This document shows positions 42,706 to 50,855 of a stretch of DNA of 64,000 bases, piece after piece. The translations under genes and the position numbers were made by a program. The DNA lies in NCBI RefSeq assembly GCF_027497355.1, contig NZ_CP114909.1, positions 1,488,001 through 1,552,000 on the forward strand. Reading direction: 5' to 3'. Numbering within the stretch: position 1 is the stretch's first letter; each line of letters begins with the position of its first letter. Below the pieces are notes generated by a model, which did no database searches, had not been told where the DNA came from, and saw nothing but the letters and a program-made list of their open reading frames with translations. Origin of the DNA: Micromonospora sp. WMMA1947. GTDB taxonomy: Bacteria > Actinomycetota > Actinomycetes > Mycobacteriales > Micromonosporaceae.

Positions 42706-43220
42706 CGCGCGTCTCCGATCCGCTGTGTCGCCGAGTGGGGTCGCAGCGAGCTGGGCGCGTTGAGATCGTGCTCCGGGTCGACGCCGACACCGAGCCGGTC
42801 CACCAGTTCGCCACCGAGCCAGGCACTGACGCCGAGGATCGCCAGCGCGACCACCTCGATAGCGATCAGCGCGCCACCGGCCGCGCGGGAGTCGGCGTTG
42901 AGCCGTACCGCCCAGACCGCGGCGAACAGCAGGATGACCGCCACGTTGGCGGCGGCGTGGGTGAGCCCGACCCGCTTGGCGCGGGTGCCGGCCGGCAGGG
43001 CGAGCAGGTCGAACGCCCCCGCTGCCGCGGCCAGCAGGCCGCCGATCAGGCCGACGGTGATGTTCCAGTACGCGACCTCGGCGAGGAAGCCGGGCCCGCC
43101 CACTGTGTCCACCACGTCGAAGATCACCGCGGTCACGAAGAGCGCCACCGGGAACATCACGAGCATCGGGTGCACGGGATGGCCGAGCACCTTGAGCCGG
43201 CTCTCCATCTCGGCCTCCAT
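42702..43220 (-). CDS. DUF2231 membrane protein
   Basis: A 172-residue integral membrane protein with four helices, about residues 16-38, 48-70, 83-104 and 118-138. The start LKVLGHPVHPMLVMFPVALFVTAVIFD, with HPxHPM, is the DUF2231 signature and includes conserved histidines that could bind heme or metal. Function is unestablished. It is the first gene of the pair with hsp20. The upstream 150 bp form a divergent promoter region with the PPOX flavoprotein gene. Confidence 0.85.
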   Translation of the reverse strand: MEAEMESRLKVLGHPVHPMLVMFPVALFVTAVIFDVVDTVGGPGFLAEVAYWNITVGLIGGLLAAAAGAFDLLALPAGTRAKRVGLTHAAANVAVILLFAAVWAVRLNADSRAAGGALIAIEVVALAILGVSAWLGGELVDRLGVGVDPEHDLNAPSSLRPHSATQRIGDAR

Positions 43221-43373
43221 CCGTCACGTCCGGACGCACGCTGCGAACCGGTCCCTACCCGCCGGCTCCGGGGGCAAACCGGCACTCGACGCGTCTCCTA
43301 GGCTGACAGTGGCGGAAACCAGGCCGTCGCGGGCCGGAACCGTCGTGACGATCAACGGACGGGGGAGGAAGAC

Positions 43374-43994
43374 GTGACGACCCGGGAGATCACCAACGAG
43401 GCCGAGCTACGCGAACTGATCGGCACACCGATGCCGAGGGCGGCCGCCAAGGACCGCCGTACGCTGCACGAACGCGACCGGGAGTGGCTCGCCGCCTCGC
43501 CGTTCTGCCTGATCGCCACCGCCGGCGCGGACGGCACCTGCGACGTCTCCCCCAAGGGCGACCCGCGCGGTTTCGCGCTGGTGCTCGACGACACCACGAT
43601 CGCGATTCCGGAGCGGCCCGGCAATCGGCGGGCCGACGGCTACCGCAACATCCTGGCCAACCCGCACGTCGGGTTGATCTTCCTGATCCCCGGCCGTACC
43701 GACACGCTGCGGATCAACGGGCGCGCCCGGCTGATCGCCGACGCGCCGTGGTTCGCCGACATGGAGGTCAAGGGCCACCGGCCGGTGCTCGCCGTCGAGG
43801 TCGCGATCGAACAGATCTTCTACCACTGCGCGAAGGCGTTCCTGCGCTCCGAGCTGTGGCAGCCGGAGACCTGGCAGCCGGACGTGCTGCCGACCCGGGC
43901 CCGGCTGATCAAGGAGGTGGAGGCCCCGGCGGAGAGCCTGGCCGACCTGGAACGCCACTACGGCCCGGCCTACCTGGAGACGCTCTACCGCTGA
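43374..43994 (+). CDS. FMN-dependent PPOX-type flavoprotein (MSMEG_1061 family-like)
   Basis: A 206-residue split-beta-barrel flavoprotein. The core has SPFCLIATAGADGTCDVSPKGDP (about residues 42-64), the FMN-binding RRADGYRNILANPHVGLIF segment, and C-terminal IEQIFYHCAKAFLRSELW, which fits the MSMEG_1061-like FMN-dependent group. The substrate is unknown. GTG at 43374 has GGAGGAA seven bases upstream. Convergent with the DUF3592 gene, 15 bases away. Confidence 0.83.
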   Translation: MTTREITNEAELRELIGTPMPRAAAKDRRTLHERDREWLAASPFCLIATAGADGTCDVSPKGDPRGFALVLDDTTIAIPERPGNRRADGYRNILANPHVGLIFLIPGRTDTLRINGRARLIADAPWFADMEVKGHRPVLAVEVAIEQIFYHCAKAFLRSELWQPETWQPDVLPTRARLIKEVEAPAESLADLERHYGPAYLETLYR

Positions 43995-44009
43995 CCCGGT
44001 CGCGGACGG

Positions 44010-44558
44010 TCAGCGCCGGACGTTGCGCTTGCGTTTGCCCCGGCCGACATAGCCGCGGCCGTCTGTTGCCGGTGCCACCGGGCGCGGCCGACGGGGGCGG
44101 GCGGCGCGCCGGCGCTGGATGCGGGACAGCATGAGCGTCACCCCGGTGCCCAGGGCGACCAGCCCGACCGCACCGAGTACGCCCTGCACGCGCCCGCGGT
44201 GCCCGCTGAGCTGCCCGAAGTCGGTGACGAAGTCGCCCGCGTCCGCCGGGTTGACCCAGATCGGCACCTCGGTGCCCGCCGCCCGGCACACCTCGAAGCA
44301 GGGCACCTCCTGCGAGTGCGTGCGGCCGTCGACCACGTAACGGAAGTACATGGTGCGCGACGAGGAACTCCGGTTGCCGCCACTCTTCGTCACCTGGTCG
44401 ACGACGAGCGCCTGTGCGGGCGTACCCCGCTCGCGCAGCGTCACCCCCCAGTCGTCGAGCGCCGACTGCGTGTGGAACGGCAGCCAGAGCAGGACCCCAC
44501 CGGCGACCGCCAGCAGCACGTACGCGATGCCGAGCGGTGACGGCCGGCGGATGGTCAC
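44010..44558 (-). CDS. DUF3592 domain-containing membrane protein
   Basis: A 182-residue protein with an N-terminal transmembrane helix (about 10-30), an extracytoplasmic domain (GTPAQALVVDQVTKSGG, TMYFRYVVDGRTHSQEVPC), and a second helix (about 128-150) followed by an Arg-rich cytoplasmic tail. This order fits DUF3592 proteins, of unknown function. The domain contains two Cys (QEVPCFEVCRAA) that could be disulfide-linked. GTG at 44558 follows CACGAT by six bases; longer starts are possible. Confidence 0.72.
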   Translation of the reverse strand: MTIRRPSPLGIAYVLLAVAGGVLLWLPFHTQSALDDWGVTLRERGTPAQALVVDQVTKSGGNRSSSSRTMYFRYVVDGRTHSQEVPCFEVCRAAGTEVPIWVNPADAGDFVTDFGQLSGHRGRVQGVLGAVGLVALGTGVTLMLSRIQRRRAARPRRPRPVAPATDGRGYVGRGKRKRNVRR

Positions 44559-44595
44559 GACGCCATCGTGGCCGGACGCCGCAACCCGAGGCGAG

Positions 44596-46770
44596 CTACT
44601 GGGCCGGGCTGAAGCGCGCCGGCACGCCCACGTCGGACAGGGCACGGGCGAGGTGCGGTGCGGTGGTCTTCACGTACGCCGCGCCGATGTGCGAGCCACC
44701 CCGGTAGATGAGCACGTTGCCGAACACCACAGGGCACCTGTCGGTCGGGCAGACGGCGTCGAACAGGTCGATCATCTTGACCTTCGGCGCGCCGGACACC
44801 GCCTGCCGCTGCATCCGGTACGCCGGGTCCTGGTCGTGCCGTTCCCTGTCGAACGCGCACCGGGACAGGCGCTTGCGGTTCTTGTCGGCGCACGTCACCG
44901 CCGGCCCGGGGCCGGGGTTGTTGGCGAGCACGACGACCTGCGTGCCCACGGCGTCGAGCTTCTTCCACGCCGACCGGACCCCGGCGACCATCGCCTCGAC
45001 CGTCGGCTCCTTCGCGCCGCTGTCGAAGGCGCGCGCCGCGCCCTGCGAGGTGACCAGGTAGTCGGGTCGCTCCTCGACCAGTTTGCGCATCAGCGACCGG
45101 TTCCAGTCGATGCAGTCGGTGTAGAGCTTGCTCGGGTCGTCCGCCCGGACCGCGGGCGCGCTGGTGAACGGGCACGACGCCTTCGCGGCGATCAGGATCT
45201 TCCAGTCGTTCTGCTCGGCCAGCACCTGGAACGCCGGCAGCCACTGGTCCATCTTCGAGTCGCCGACGAGCGCGACGGTGGTGGCGGCGTTCGGGTTGCC
45301 GTACGTGCAGGACAGCACCTCGGCGCCGTCGACCTGCTGGAAGCACTTGTCCCGATTCGTGTCGGGCACGTCCATGAAGCCCTGCCGGATCTGCAGCGGA
45401 TCCGGTTTGATCACGTCGAACCGCTCCGGGACCGGGCCGATCGGGGCGGTGCCGGGCGCCGTCGACAGCAACGCGGCCCCCGGGGCGTACTGGCCCTTGG
45501 TGGTGGTCGCGGCGGCGGCCCACGCGCCCATCAGCACCAGGACCATGCCGGCGCAGATGCCGGCGAGCGTGAAGTTGCCGCCCAGGCTCAACGCCAGACG
45601 CGGCGACGTGGAGATCTTCCGCGAGTAGCGCAGCGGGTTCTCCACCAGCCGGAACGTGATCCAGGCCGGGATCACCGAGGCGAGCGCCACCAGCAGGCCC
45701 TCGGTCAGCGACAGGTCACCGAAGTGCGCGGCGGCCACCACGAGCATCGGCCAGTGCCACAGGTAGAGCGAGTACGACAGGTCACCGATCCACTGGAACG
45801 GACGCGTGCCGAGCACCATCACCGGCCCGCGGGGGCCCGCCGCCGCGCCGGCCGCGATCACCGCCGCCGCGCCGAGCGTGGGCAGCGCCGCCGCGTACCC
45901 CGGCCATGCGGTCTTCCCGCTGACCAGCAGCGCCGCCGCGACGATCGCGGCGAGACCGAGCCACCCGAGGACGACCGCCACGGACCGGGGCATCCGCGCG
46001 GCGCGGACCGCCAGCAGCGCGATGGCGGCGCCGACCCCGAGTTCCCACAGCCGCGTGGTGGAGACGAAGAACGCCCGCTGCGGCGAGTTGGCCGTCTCGA
46101 TGATCGACCAGACGAACGACGGCACCGCCAGCACCGCGAGACCGACCCACAGGACCGGCCGTACGTTGGCCCGCCGGAGCTTGCGCGCGGCGAGGATGGC
46201 CAGCACGATCAACAGCGGCCAGAGCAGGTAGAACTGCTCCTCCACGGCGAGCGACCAGAAGTGCTGGACCGGCGACGGCGCGACGTCCTCGGCCAGGTAG
46301 TCGACCGCGCGGTCGGCGAAGCGCCAGTTCACGATGTACGTGGCCGCGGCGGCGATGTCACCGCCGACGACCTGCCACTCACCCCGGGGTACGAACAGCC
46401 GGACCGCGACGGCGGTGGCCGCCAGCACCACGGTTGCGGCGGGCAGGATGCGCTTGGCCCGGCGCGCGTAGAAGCCGATCAGCGAGACCCGGCCGCTGCG
46501 CTCGATCTCGGAGATGAGCTGCCCGGTGATGAGGAAGCCGGAGATCACGAAGAAGACGTCGACGCCGACGAAACCACCGGGGATGAACGGCAGCCCGGCG
46601 TGGTAGAGCAGCACCAGCCCCACGGCGACGGCCCGGAGCCCGGCGACGTCGGCCCGGAACCGGCTCGGCGTCGCCTCCTTGCCCGGCTCGCGTGCGGTCG
46701 CCGTACCGCCCGGCTCCTCGGAGGGTGAACCTTCCCGATCGGCAACCTTCGTCAACGGCGGGGAAGTCAT
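44596..46770 (-). CDS. OafA-like acyltransferase with SGNH domain
   Basis: A 724-residue envelope protein. Residues ~40-400 form an acyltransferase-3 domain of about ten membrane helices with VLLYHAGLPFIPGGFVGVDVFFVISGF (catalytic His in LYHAG) and WSLAVEEQFYLLWP. Residues ~440-724 form an extracytoplasmic SGNH-like domain with GDSKMDQW. Such proteins O-acetylate surface glycans or lipids. The C-terminal motif that usually supplies Asp and His reads RGGSHIG here, lacking Asp three residues before the His. ATG at 46770 has GAGG upstream. Divergent from the TrmH gene. Confidence 0.88.
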   Translation of the reverse strand: MTSPPLTKVADREGSPSEEPGGTATAREPGKEATPSRFRADVAGLRAVAVGLVLLYHAGLPFIPGGFVGVDVFFVISGFLITGQLISEIERSGRVSLIGFYARRAKRILPAATVVLAATAVAVRLFVPRGEWQVVGGDIAAAATYIVNWRFADRAVDYLAEDVAPSPVQHFWSLAVEEQFYLLWPLLIVLAILAARKLRRANVRPVLWVGLAVLAVPSFVWSIIETANSPQRAFFVSTTRLWELGVGAAIALLAVRAARMPRSVAVVLGWLGLAAIVAAALLVSGKTAWPGYAAALPTLGAAAVIAAGAAAGPRGPVMVLGTRPFQWIGDLSYSLYLWHWPMLVVAAAHFGDLSLTEGLLVALASVIPAWITFRLVENPLRYSRKISTSPRLALSLGGNFTLAGICAGMVLVLMGAWAAAATTTKGQYAPGAALLSTAPGTAPIGPVPERFDVIKPDPLQIRQGFMDVPDTNRDKCFQQVDGAEVLSCTYGNPNAATTVALVGDSKMDQWLPAFQVLAEQNDWKILIAAKASCPFTSAPAVRADDPSKLYTDCIDWNRSLMRKLVEERPDYLVTSQGAARAFDSGAKEPTVEAMVAGVRSAWKKLDAVGTQVVVLANNPGPGPAVTCADKNRKRLSRCAFDRERHDQDPAYRMQRQAVSGAPKVKMIDLFDAVCPTDRCPVVFGNVLIYRGGSHIGAAYVKTTAPHLARALSDVGVPARFSPAQ

Positions 46771-46898
46771 CGCGATCCTCAAACTCTGCGGCTGGGGGCG
46801 AGGGAACGATAGCGGCTGGTCACTCGGCGGGACAATCGCGCCGCGTCACCACCTCACCGGCGCGTGGCGTCGAAACCTGATGCGGTTGAATCGGCTGC

Positions 46899-47726
46899 GT
46901 GGCGAAGACCCTGACGATCACCACCCGCAACGCGAGCTTCCAGCAGTGGCAGGCGCTGCTGACCAACCGCACCAAGCGGCAGCGTACGGGGGAGTTCCTG
47001 GTCCAGGGGGTACGCCCGATCACCGTGGCCCTCGAGCAGGGCTGGCAGATCCGCGCCCTCCTGTACCCGGACCGGCAACCCCTCTCCCGCTGGTGCCGCG
47101 ACCTGCTCGACCGCGCCGACGCCCGGCGGGTCGCGCTCGCGCCCGACCTGATGCGGGAGCTGAGCGGCAAGGACGAGGAGTCCCCCGAGGTGCTCGCCGT
47201 GGTGGCGCAGCCCGCCGACGACCTCGCCCGGATCCCGGTCGGGCCGGCCATGCTCGTGGTGGTCTTCGACCGCCCCAAGACCCCGGGCAACATCGGCACG
47301 CTCATCCGCTCCGCCGACGCCTTCGGCGCCTCCGGCGTGATCATCACGGGCCACGCCGCCGACCCGTACGACCCGAAGGCGGTCCGGGCCAGCACCGGCT
47401 CGCTGTTCGCCGTACCGGTGGTGCGCGTCGCCGGCCACCGCGACGTCCTGGACTGGGTCGCCGCGGTGCGCGCCGACGGACGTCCGCAGATCCAGATCAT
47501 CGGTACGGACGAGCACGGGGACGTGGACGTCGCTGAGCACGACCTGACCGGTCCCACTCTCCTGCTGATCGGCAACGAGACGCACGGGCTCAGCAAGGGC
47601 TGGCAGGAGGCCAGTGACCGGATGGTGCGCATCCCGATCGTGGGAGCGGCGAGTTCGCTGAACGCGGCGGCGGCCGGGACGGTGGCGCTGTACGAGGCCG
47701 CCCGGCAACGCGCCGGGCGCCGGTAG
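46899..47726 (+). CDS. TrmH family (SpoU) RNA 2'-O-methyltransferase
   Basis: A 275-residue RNA ribose methyltransferase of the SPOUT class. The N-terminal substrate-binding part has EFLVQGVRPITVALEQG. The knotted catalytic domain has DRPKTPGNIGTLIRSADAFGASGVI (motif 1), LLLIGNETHGL (motif 2) and IPIVGAASSLNAAAAGTVALYEA (motif 3, with the conserved SLN). The target, rRNA or tRNA, cannot be told. GTG at 46899. A terminator stem overlaps the last codons. Confidence 0.9.
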   Translation: MAKTLTITTRNASFQQWQALLTNRTKRQRTGEFLVQGVRPITVALEQGWQIRALLYPDRQPLSRWCRDLLDRADARRVALAPDLMRELSGKDEESPEVLAVVAQPADDLARIPVGPAMLVVVFDRPKTPGNIGTLIRSADAFGASGVIITGHAADPYDPKAVRASTGSLFAVPVVRVAGHRDVLDWVAAVRADGRPQIQIIGTDEHGDVDVAEHDLTGPTLLLIGNETHGLSKGWQEASDRMVRIPIVGAASSLNAAAAGTVALYEAARQRAGRR

Positions 47727-47740
47727 CGGGCGCCCGGCGC
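47710..47740 (+). terminator. Terminator hairpin overlapping the methyltransferase stop
   Basis: Perfect 12-bp stem GCGCCGGGCGCC/GGCGCCCGGCGC (47710-47721, 47729-47740) with a seven-base loop containing the TAG stop. Confidence 0.7.
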
Positions 47741-47753
47741 TCCCCTGTCCGGC

Positions 47754-48176
47754 CTATCCGGACGGGCGATTCGACGCCCGGTCCGCGACGGCGTTTCGGT
47801 GGGCCGCACTGCCCTCCCGGTAGAACAGGTAGCCGCCGTGGTGCAGGACGTCGCCATCGAACCGGCCGTCGGCGGTGAACCCGCTGTCGTCCCAGTAGTC
47901 GATGTGCTCGCCGGTCACCTCGTACCGGCCGGTGTAGGCGCTCCTCCGGTCGCCGCGCGCCTCGTCGTACCGGCCGTCGGGCAGCAACTCCTGCCGGATG
48001 TGGCCGTCGGCGGTGACCCACATCCCGACGTACGGATGAACGGTCCCGGAGACCGGGAACCGCGCCTGCGTCGCGGACGGAGTGGCCTGCGGTCCGGGCG
48101 GTGTCTCCGTGCCGCAGCCGGTGAGCGCCGCCGCCAGGAAGACGGTGGCGGCCTTGCGGGGATCGATGCCGGACAT
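47754..48176 (-). CDS. Atu4866 domain lipoprotein
   Basis: A 140-residue predicted lipoprotein. The signal peptide ends in LTGC (Cys about residue 21), followed by a Pro/Thr linker and an Atu4866-type beta-barrel domain (about 45-125) with VGMWVTADGHIRQELLPDGRYDEARG and IDYWDDSGFTADG, read here in pieces. Homologues lie near SDR enzymes and regulators, as here, but no activity is established. The SDR gene ends one base before this gene's ATG, so the two form an operon. Confidence 0.78.
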   Translation of the reverse strand: MSGIDPRKAATVFLAAALTGCGTETPPGPQATPSATQARFPVSGTVHPYVGMWVTADGHIRQELLPDGRYDEARGDRRSAYTGRYEVTGEHIDYWDDSGFTADGRFDGDVLHHGGYLFYREGSAAHRNAVADRASNRPSG

Positions 48177-48177
48177 G

Positions 48178-48900
48178 TCAGCCTCGCTGCCGGGTCGGAC
48201 GGATGATGATCTCGTTGACGTCCACGTCCGCCGGCTGGCCGACGGCGTACGAGATGGCCCGCGCGATGGCATCCGGTGAGATCGAGTTCCGGCGGTATTC
48301 CCGCATCGCCTCCCGGGCCACCGGGTCGGTGATCGACTCGGCCAGTTCCGACTCGACGACGCCGGGCGTGATCGTGGTGACCCGCAGGCTCGGATCGGCC
48401 TCCAGTCGCAGACCCTCGGTGATCGCCCACGCCGCGAACTTCGTCGCCGAGTACACCGCGGAGGTCGGCACCACCTCGTGCGCGCCGACCGAGGCGACGG
48501 TGACCAGGTGGCCGCTGCCCTGCCGCTGGAAGACCGGCAGGACGGACGCGACGCCGTGCAGCAGGCCCCGGACGTTGACGTCGATCATCCGGTCCCACTC
48601 GTCCACCAGCAGGGCGTCGAGCCGGGACAACGGCATCAGACCCGCGTTGTTGACGAGCACGTCGACCCGTCCGAACTCGGCCACCGCACTGTCGACGAAC
48701 GCGGTGACGTCGTCGCGGTCGGTCACGTCGAGCCGCCGTACCCTGATGTTGTCGTGCCGTTCGGCGAGCGCGGCGAGCCGCTCGCGGCGCCGCGCGCCCG
48801 CGACCACAGCGTGCCCCTCGGCGGCCAGGCGTAGTGCGGTCGCCTCGCCGATGCCGCTGCTCGCGCCGGTGACCAGAACGACCTTCGGTGTGGATTCCAT
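48178..48900 (-). CDS. SDR family oxidoreductase
   Basis: A 240-residue classical short-chain dehydrogenase/reductase. It has cofactor motif TGASSGIG (about residues 11-18), NNAG (about 86-89), catalytic Ser in VASVGAH, and YSATK (Tyr about 153, Lys about 157). An Arg pair after the second strand (ARRRERL) suggests NADP preference. Substrate unknown. It is divergent from an XRE regulator with 96 bp between, so that regulator may control it along with the lipoprotein downstream. Confidence 0.88.
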   Translation of the reverse strand: MESTPKVVLVTGASSGIGEATALRLAAEGHAVVAGARRRERLAALAERHDNIRVRRLDVTDRDDVTAFVDSAVAEFGRVDVLVNNAGLMPLSRLDALLVDEWDRMIDVNVRGLLHGVASVLPVFQRQGSGHLVTVASVGAHEVVPTSAVYSATKFAAWAITEGLRLEADPSLRVTTITPGVVESELAESITDPVAREAMREYRRNSISPDAIARAISYAVGQPADVDVNEIIIRPTRQRG

Positions 48901-48996
48901 GAGTCCACGGTGCGGAGTACGGCCGGCCGCAACCAGGGTGCGTCACACCCCGGCTGAGCCGCCTGGCGGCCGGTCGATCGCGGTTATGTTGGGGTG

Positions 48997-49857
48997 GTGG
49001 ACGGCATCAATCCGCTCGGCGAGTTCCTGCGCGCCCGGCGGGAGACAACCAGCCCGGCGGAGGCCGGCATCGTCTCCTCCGGCCAACGCCGGACGCCGGG
49101 TCTGCGGCGCGAGGAGGTCGCCCAGCTGTCCGGGGTCAGCACCGACTACTACGCCCGCCTGGAGCAGGGGCGGGAACAGCACCCGTCGGAACAGATGCTG
49201 AACGCGCTGGCCCGCACCCTCGGACTCGACGCCGAGGAGGCGGCGCATCTGCACCTGCTGGCCAGGATCGGCCGCAAGCCTGTCCGCCGGGGTACGCGGG
49301 AGACCGTCCGGCCGAGCCTGCTGCGCCTGATGGACGGCTGGTTGCACACACCCGCGCTGATCATCGACCGCAGGATGGACGTGCTTGCCGCCAACCGGCT
49401 CGGACGCGCCCTGTTCGCCGCGCTGTTCGAGGCCGACGAGCCCAACCTCGTCCGGTTCGTCTTCCTCGACCCGGCGGCCCGCTCCTTCTATCCCCACTGG
49501 GACCGGGTCGCGCGGTCCAGCCTGGGCGCGCTGCGGGCCGCCGCAGCCGACATGCTCGACGACGCGCGGCTCACCGAACTGGTCGGGGAACTCTCGCTGA
49601 AGAGCCCGGAGTTCCGCCGGCTGTGGGCCCGTCACGACGTACGGGGAAAGACGCACGAGGCGAAGCTGTTCCACCATCACGACGTCGGCGAGCTGACCCT
49701 CACGTACGACTCGCTCACCGTCGCGGGCGCGACCGGCCAGCAGATGGTCGTCTACCAGGCGGAGGCCGGCAGCCGTTCGGCGCAGGCGCTGGCGCTGCTG
49801 GGCACGGTCGCCGCCGACCTGCCCGCTCCGGGCAGAAGAGCACGGGCGGCCTCGTAA
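48997..49857 (+). CDS. XRE family regulator with MmyB-like ligand domain
   Basis: A 286-residue regulator. The N-terminal helix-turn-helix (about residues 10-75) has LGEFLRARRE and TPGLRREEVAQLSGVSTDYYARLEQGRE, the hallmark of this group. Residues ~105-275 form the MmyB-like PAS-type ligand domain with ALIIDRRMDVLAANRLGRAL and LTYDSLTVAG. It probably controls the divergent SDR/lipoprotein pair. GTG at 48997 follows TATGTT by six bases, which decides the start over GTG 48994. Confidence 0.86.
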   Translation: MDGINPLGEFLRARRETTSPAEAGIVSSGQRRTPGLRREEVAQLSGVSTDYYARLEQGREQHPSEQMLNALARTLGLDAEEAAHLHLLARIGRKPVRRGTRETVRPSLLRLMDGWLHTPALIIDRRMDVLAANRLGRALFAALFEADEPNLVRFVFLDPAARSFYPHWDRVARSSLGALRAAAADMLDDARLTELVGELSLKSPEFRRLWARHDVRGKTHEAKLFHHHDVGELTLTYDSLTVAGATGQQMVVYQAEAGSRSAQALALLGTVAADLPAPGRRARAAS

Positions 49858-49939
49858 CCGCGATTACAGCCGAAACGCTACTGGTGATCCCGACTGTTCT
49901 CCTGATGGGATTTCCCAGCGGCGCGAGGACGATCATCCG

Positions 49940-50596
49940 ATGCGACAGGAGCATCCGCGGCACGTACCCGATCGCGCCGACCCGGGCAGATGGGCGGTCG
50001 CCCGCTGGCGGCGCGCCCTGGCGATTCTCGCGCCGCTGGTCGCCGCGGTGCTCGGCGCCGCGATGGCCACGCAGTGGGAGGTCGGCGGCGGCCGAGCCGT
50101 CGGCTCTCTCCCCGCTCCCGCGCGATGGATGGCCGAGAACCTGCCGTTGTTCGACGGTGGGGAGCCGGCGTGGATCTGGCGTGGGCCCTTCTTCGTGTCG
50201 GTGCTGCTGACGCTGCCGCTCGTCTGGACGGTGACCGGCCACGCCACCGCGACGCCCCGGCGCCTCACGCGGTACGGGCTCCTCGCTGCCGCCATCGCGA
50301 TCGGCCTGGAATACAACAGCCCCGGGTACGGGTGGATTTTCGACCTCGTGGCTCTGCTGACGGCGCTGGTGGGCACCGTCTGGTGTGGCCTGCAAGGGCT
50401 GCGTCGCGGTGTGCTGCCACGCCGCGTCGCGTGGGCGCTCGTCGCGGCACTGCCGTTGACGCCACCGGCCGGCTTCCTCACGTTCTGGTACCTGCCGCCC
50501 GGCCTGACCATGGGCGTACTGCTGGCCTGGGCGGCTGCCGGTGTCTTGTCCGGCCGGCCGCGTTCGCGGAGCGGCACCCCGTCGGCGGCGGGGTGA
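49940..50596 (+). CDS. Hypothetical membrane protein
   Basis: A 218-residue protein with about five hydrophobic segments, from residue 25 (LAILAPLVAAVLGAAMA) to the C-terminus, and a Ser/Arg-rich tail. I recognise no family; the DGGEPAWIWRGPFF stretch between helices 1 and 2 is notable for three aromatic residues. No strong Shine-Dalgarno sequence precedes the ATG. It is possibly read through from the XRE gene, 82 bp upstream, whose intergenic DNA is less G+C-rich than its surroundings. Confidence 0.6.
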   Translation: MRQEHPRHVPDRADPGRWAVARWRRALAILAPLVAAVLGAAMATQWEVGGGRAVGSLPAPARWMAENLPLFDGGEPAWIWRGPFFVSVLLTLPLVWTVTGHATATPRRLTRYGLLAAAIAIGLEYNSPGYGWIFDLVALLTALVGTVWCGLQGLRRGVLPRRVAWALVAALPLTPPAGFLTFWYLPPGLTMGVLLAWAAAGVLSGRPRSRSGTPSAAG

Positions 50597-50614
50597 TCGG
50601 CCTCGGCAAACGGC

Positions 50615-50641
50615 GAAGCCCAGGCCGATGACCTGGGCTTC
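50615..50641 (-). terminator. Terminator hairpin downstream of tRNA-Thr
   Basis: GAAGCCCAGG (50615-50624) pairs perfectly with CCTGGGCTTC (50632-50641) over a seven-base loop. It lies seven bases past the tRNA 3' end on the minus strand and also follows the convergent membrane-protein gene. Confidence 0.75.
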
Positions 50642-50648
50642 TGTACCG

Positions 50649-50722
50649 AGCCGCCTGACGGAATCGAACCGTCGACCTACGCATTACGAGTGCGTCGCTC
50701 TAGCCGACTGAGCTAAGGCGGC
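50649..50722 (-). tRNA. tRNA-Thr (anticodon CGT)
   Basis: A 74-nt cloverleaf on the minus strand. The acceptor stem GCCGCCT/AGGCGGC is perfect with discriminator T. The D arm is GCTC-loop-GAGC, the anticodon arm ACGCA-CTCGTAA-TGCGT giving anticodon CGT for codon ACG, and the T arm GACGG-TTCGATT-CCGTC. CCA is not encoded. ACG is a common Thr codon at this base composition. Confidence 0.96.
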
Positions 50723-50855
50723 AACGATCGTCAAGTGTACGGCACGCCCCGCCGGAAGCCGAACCGGATCCCCCCGCCCCCGAACCCGGACATCGGACCA
50801 CATCCACCCCGCCACGGGAGAGACTTCGCGCCCGGTCCGGACTACCCTGCGGCGG

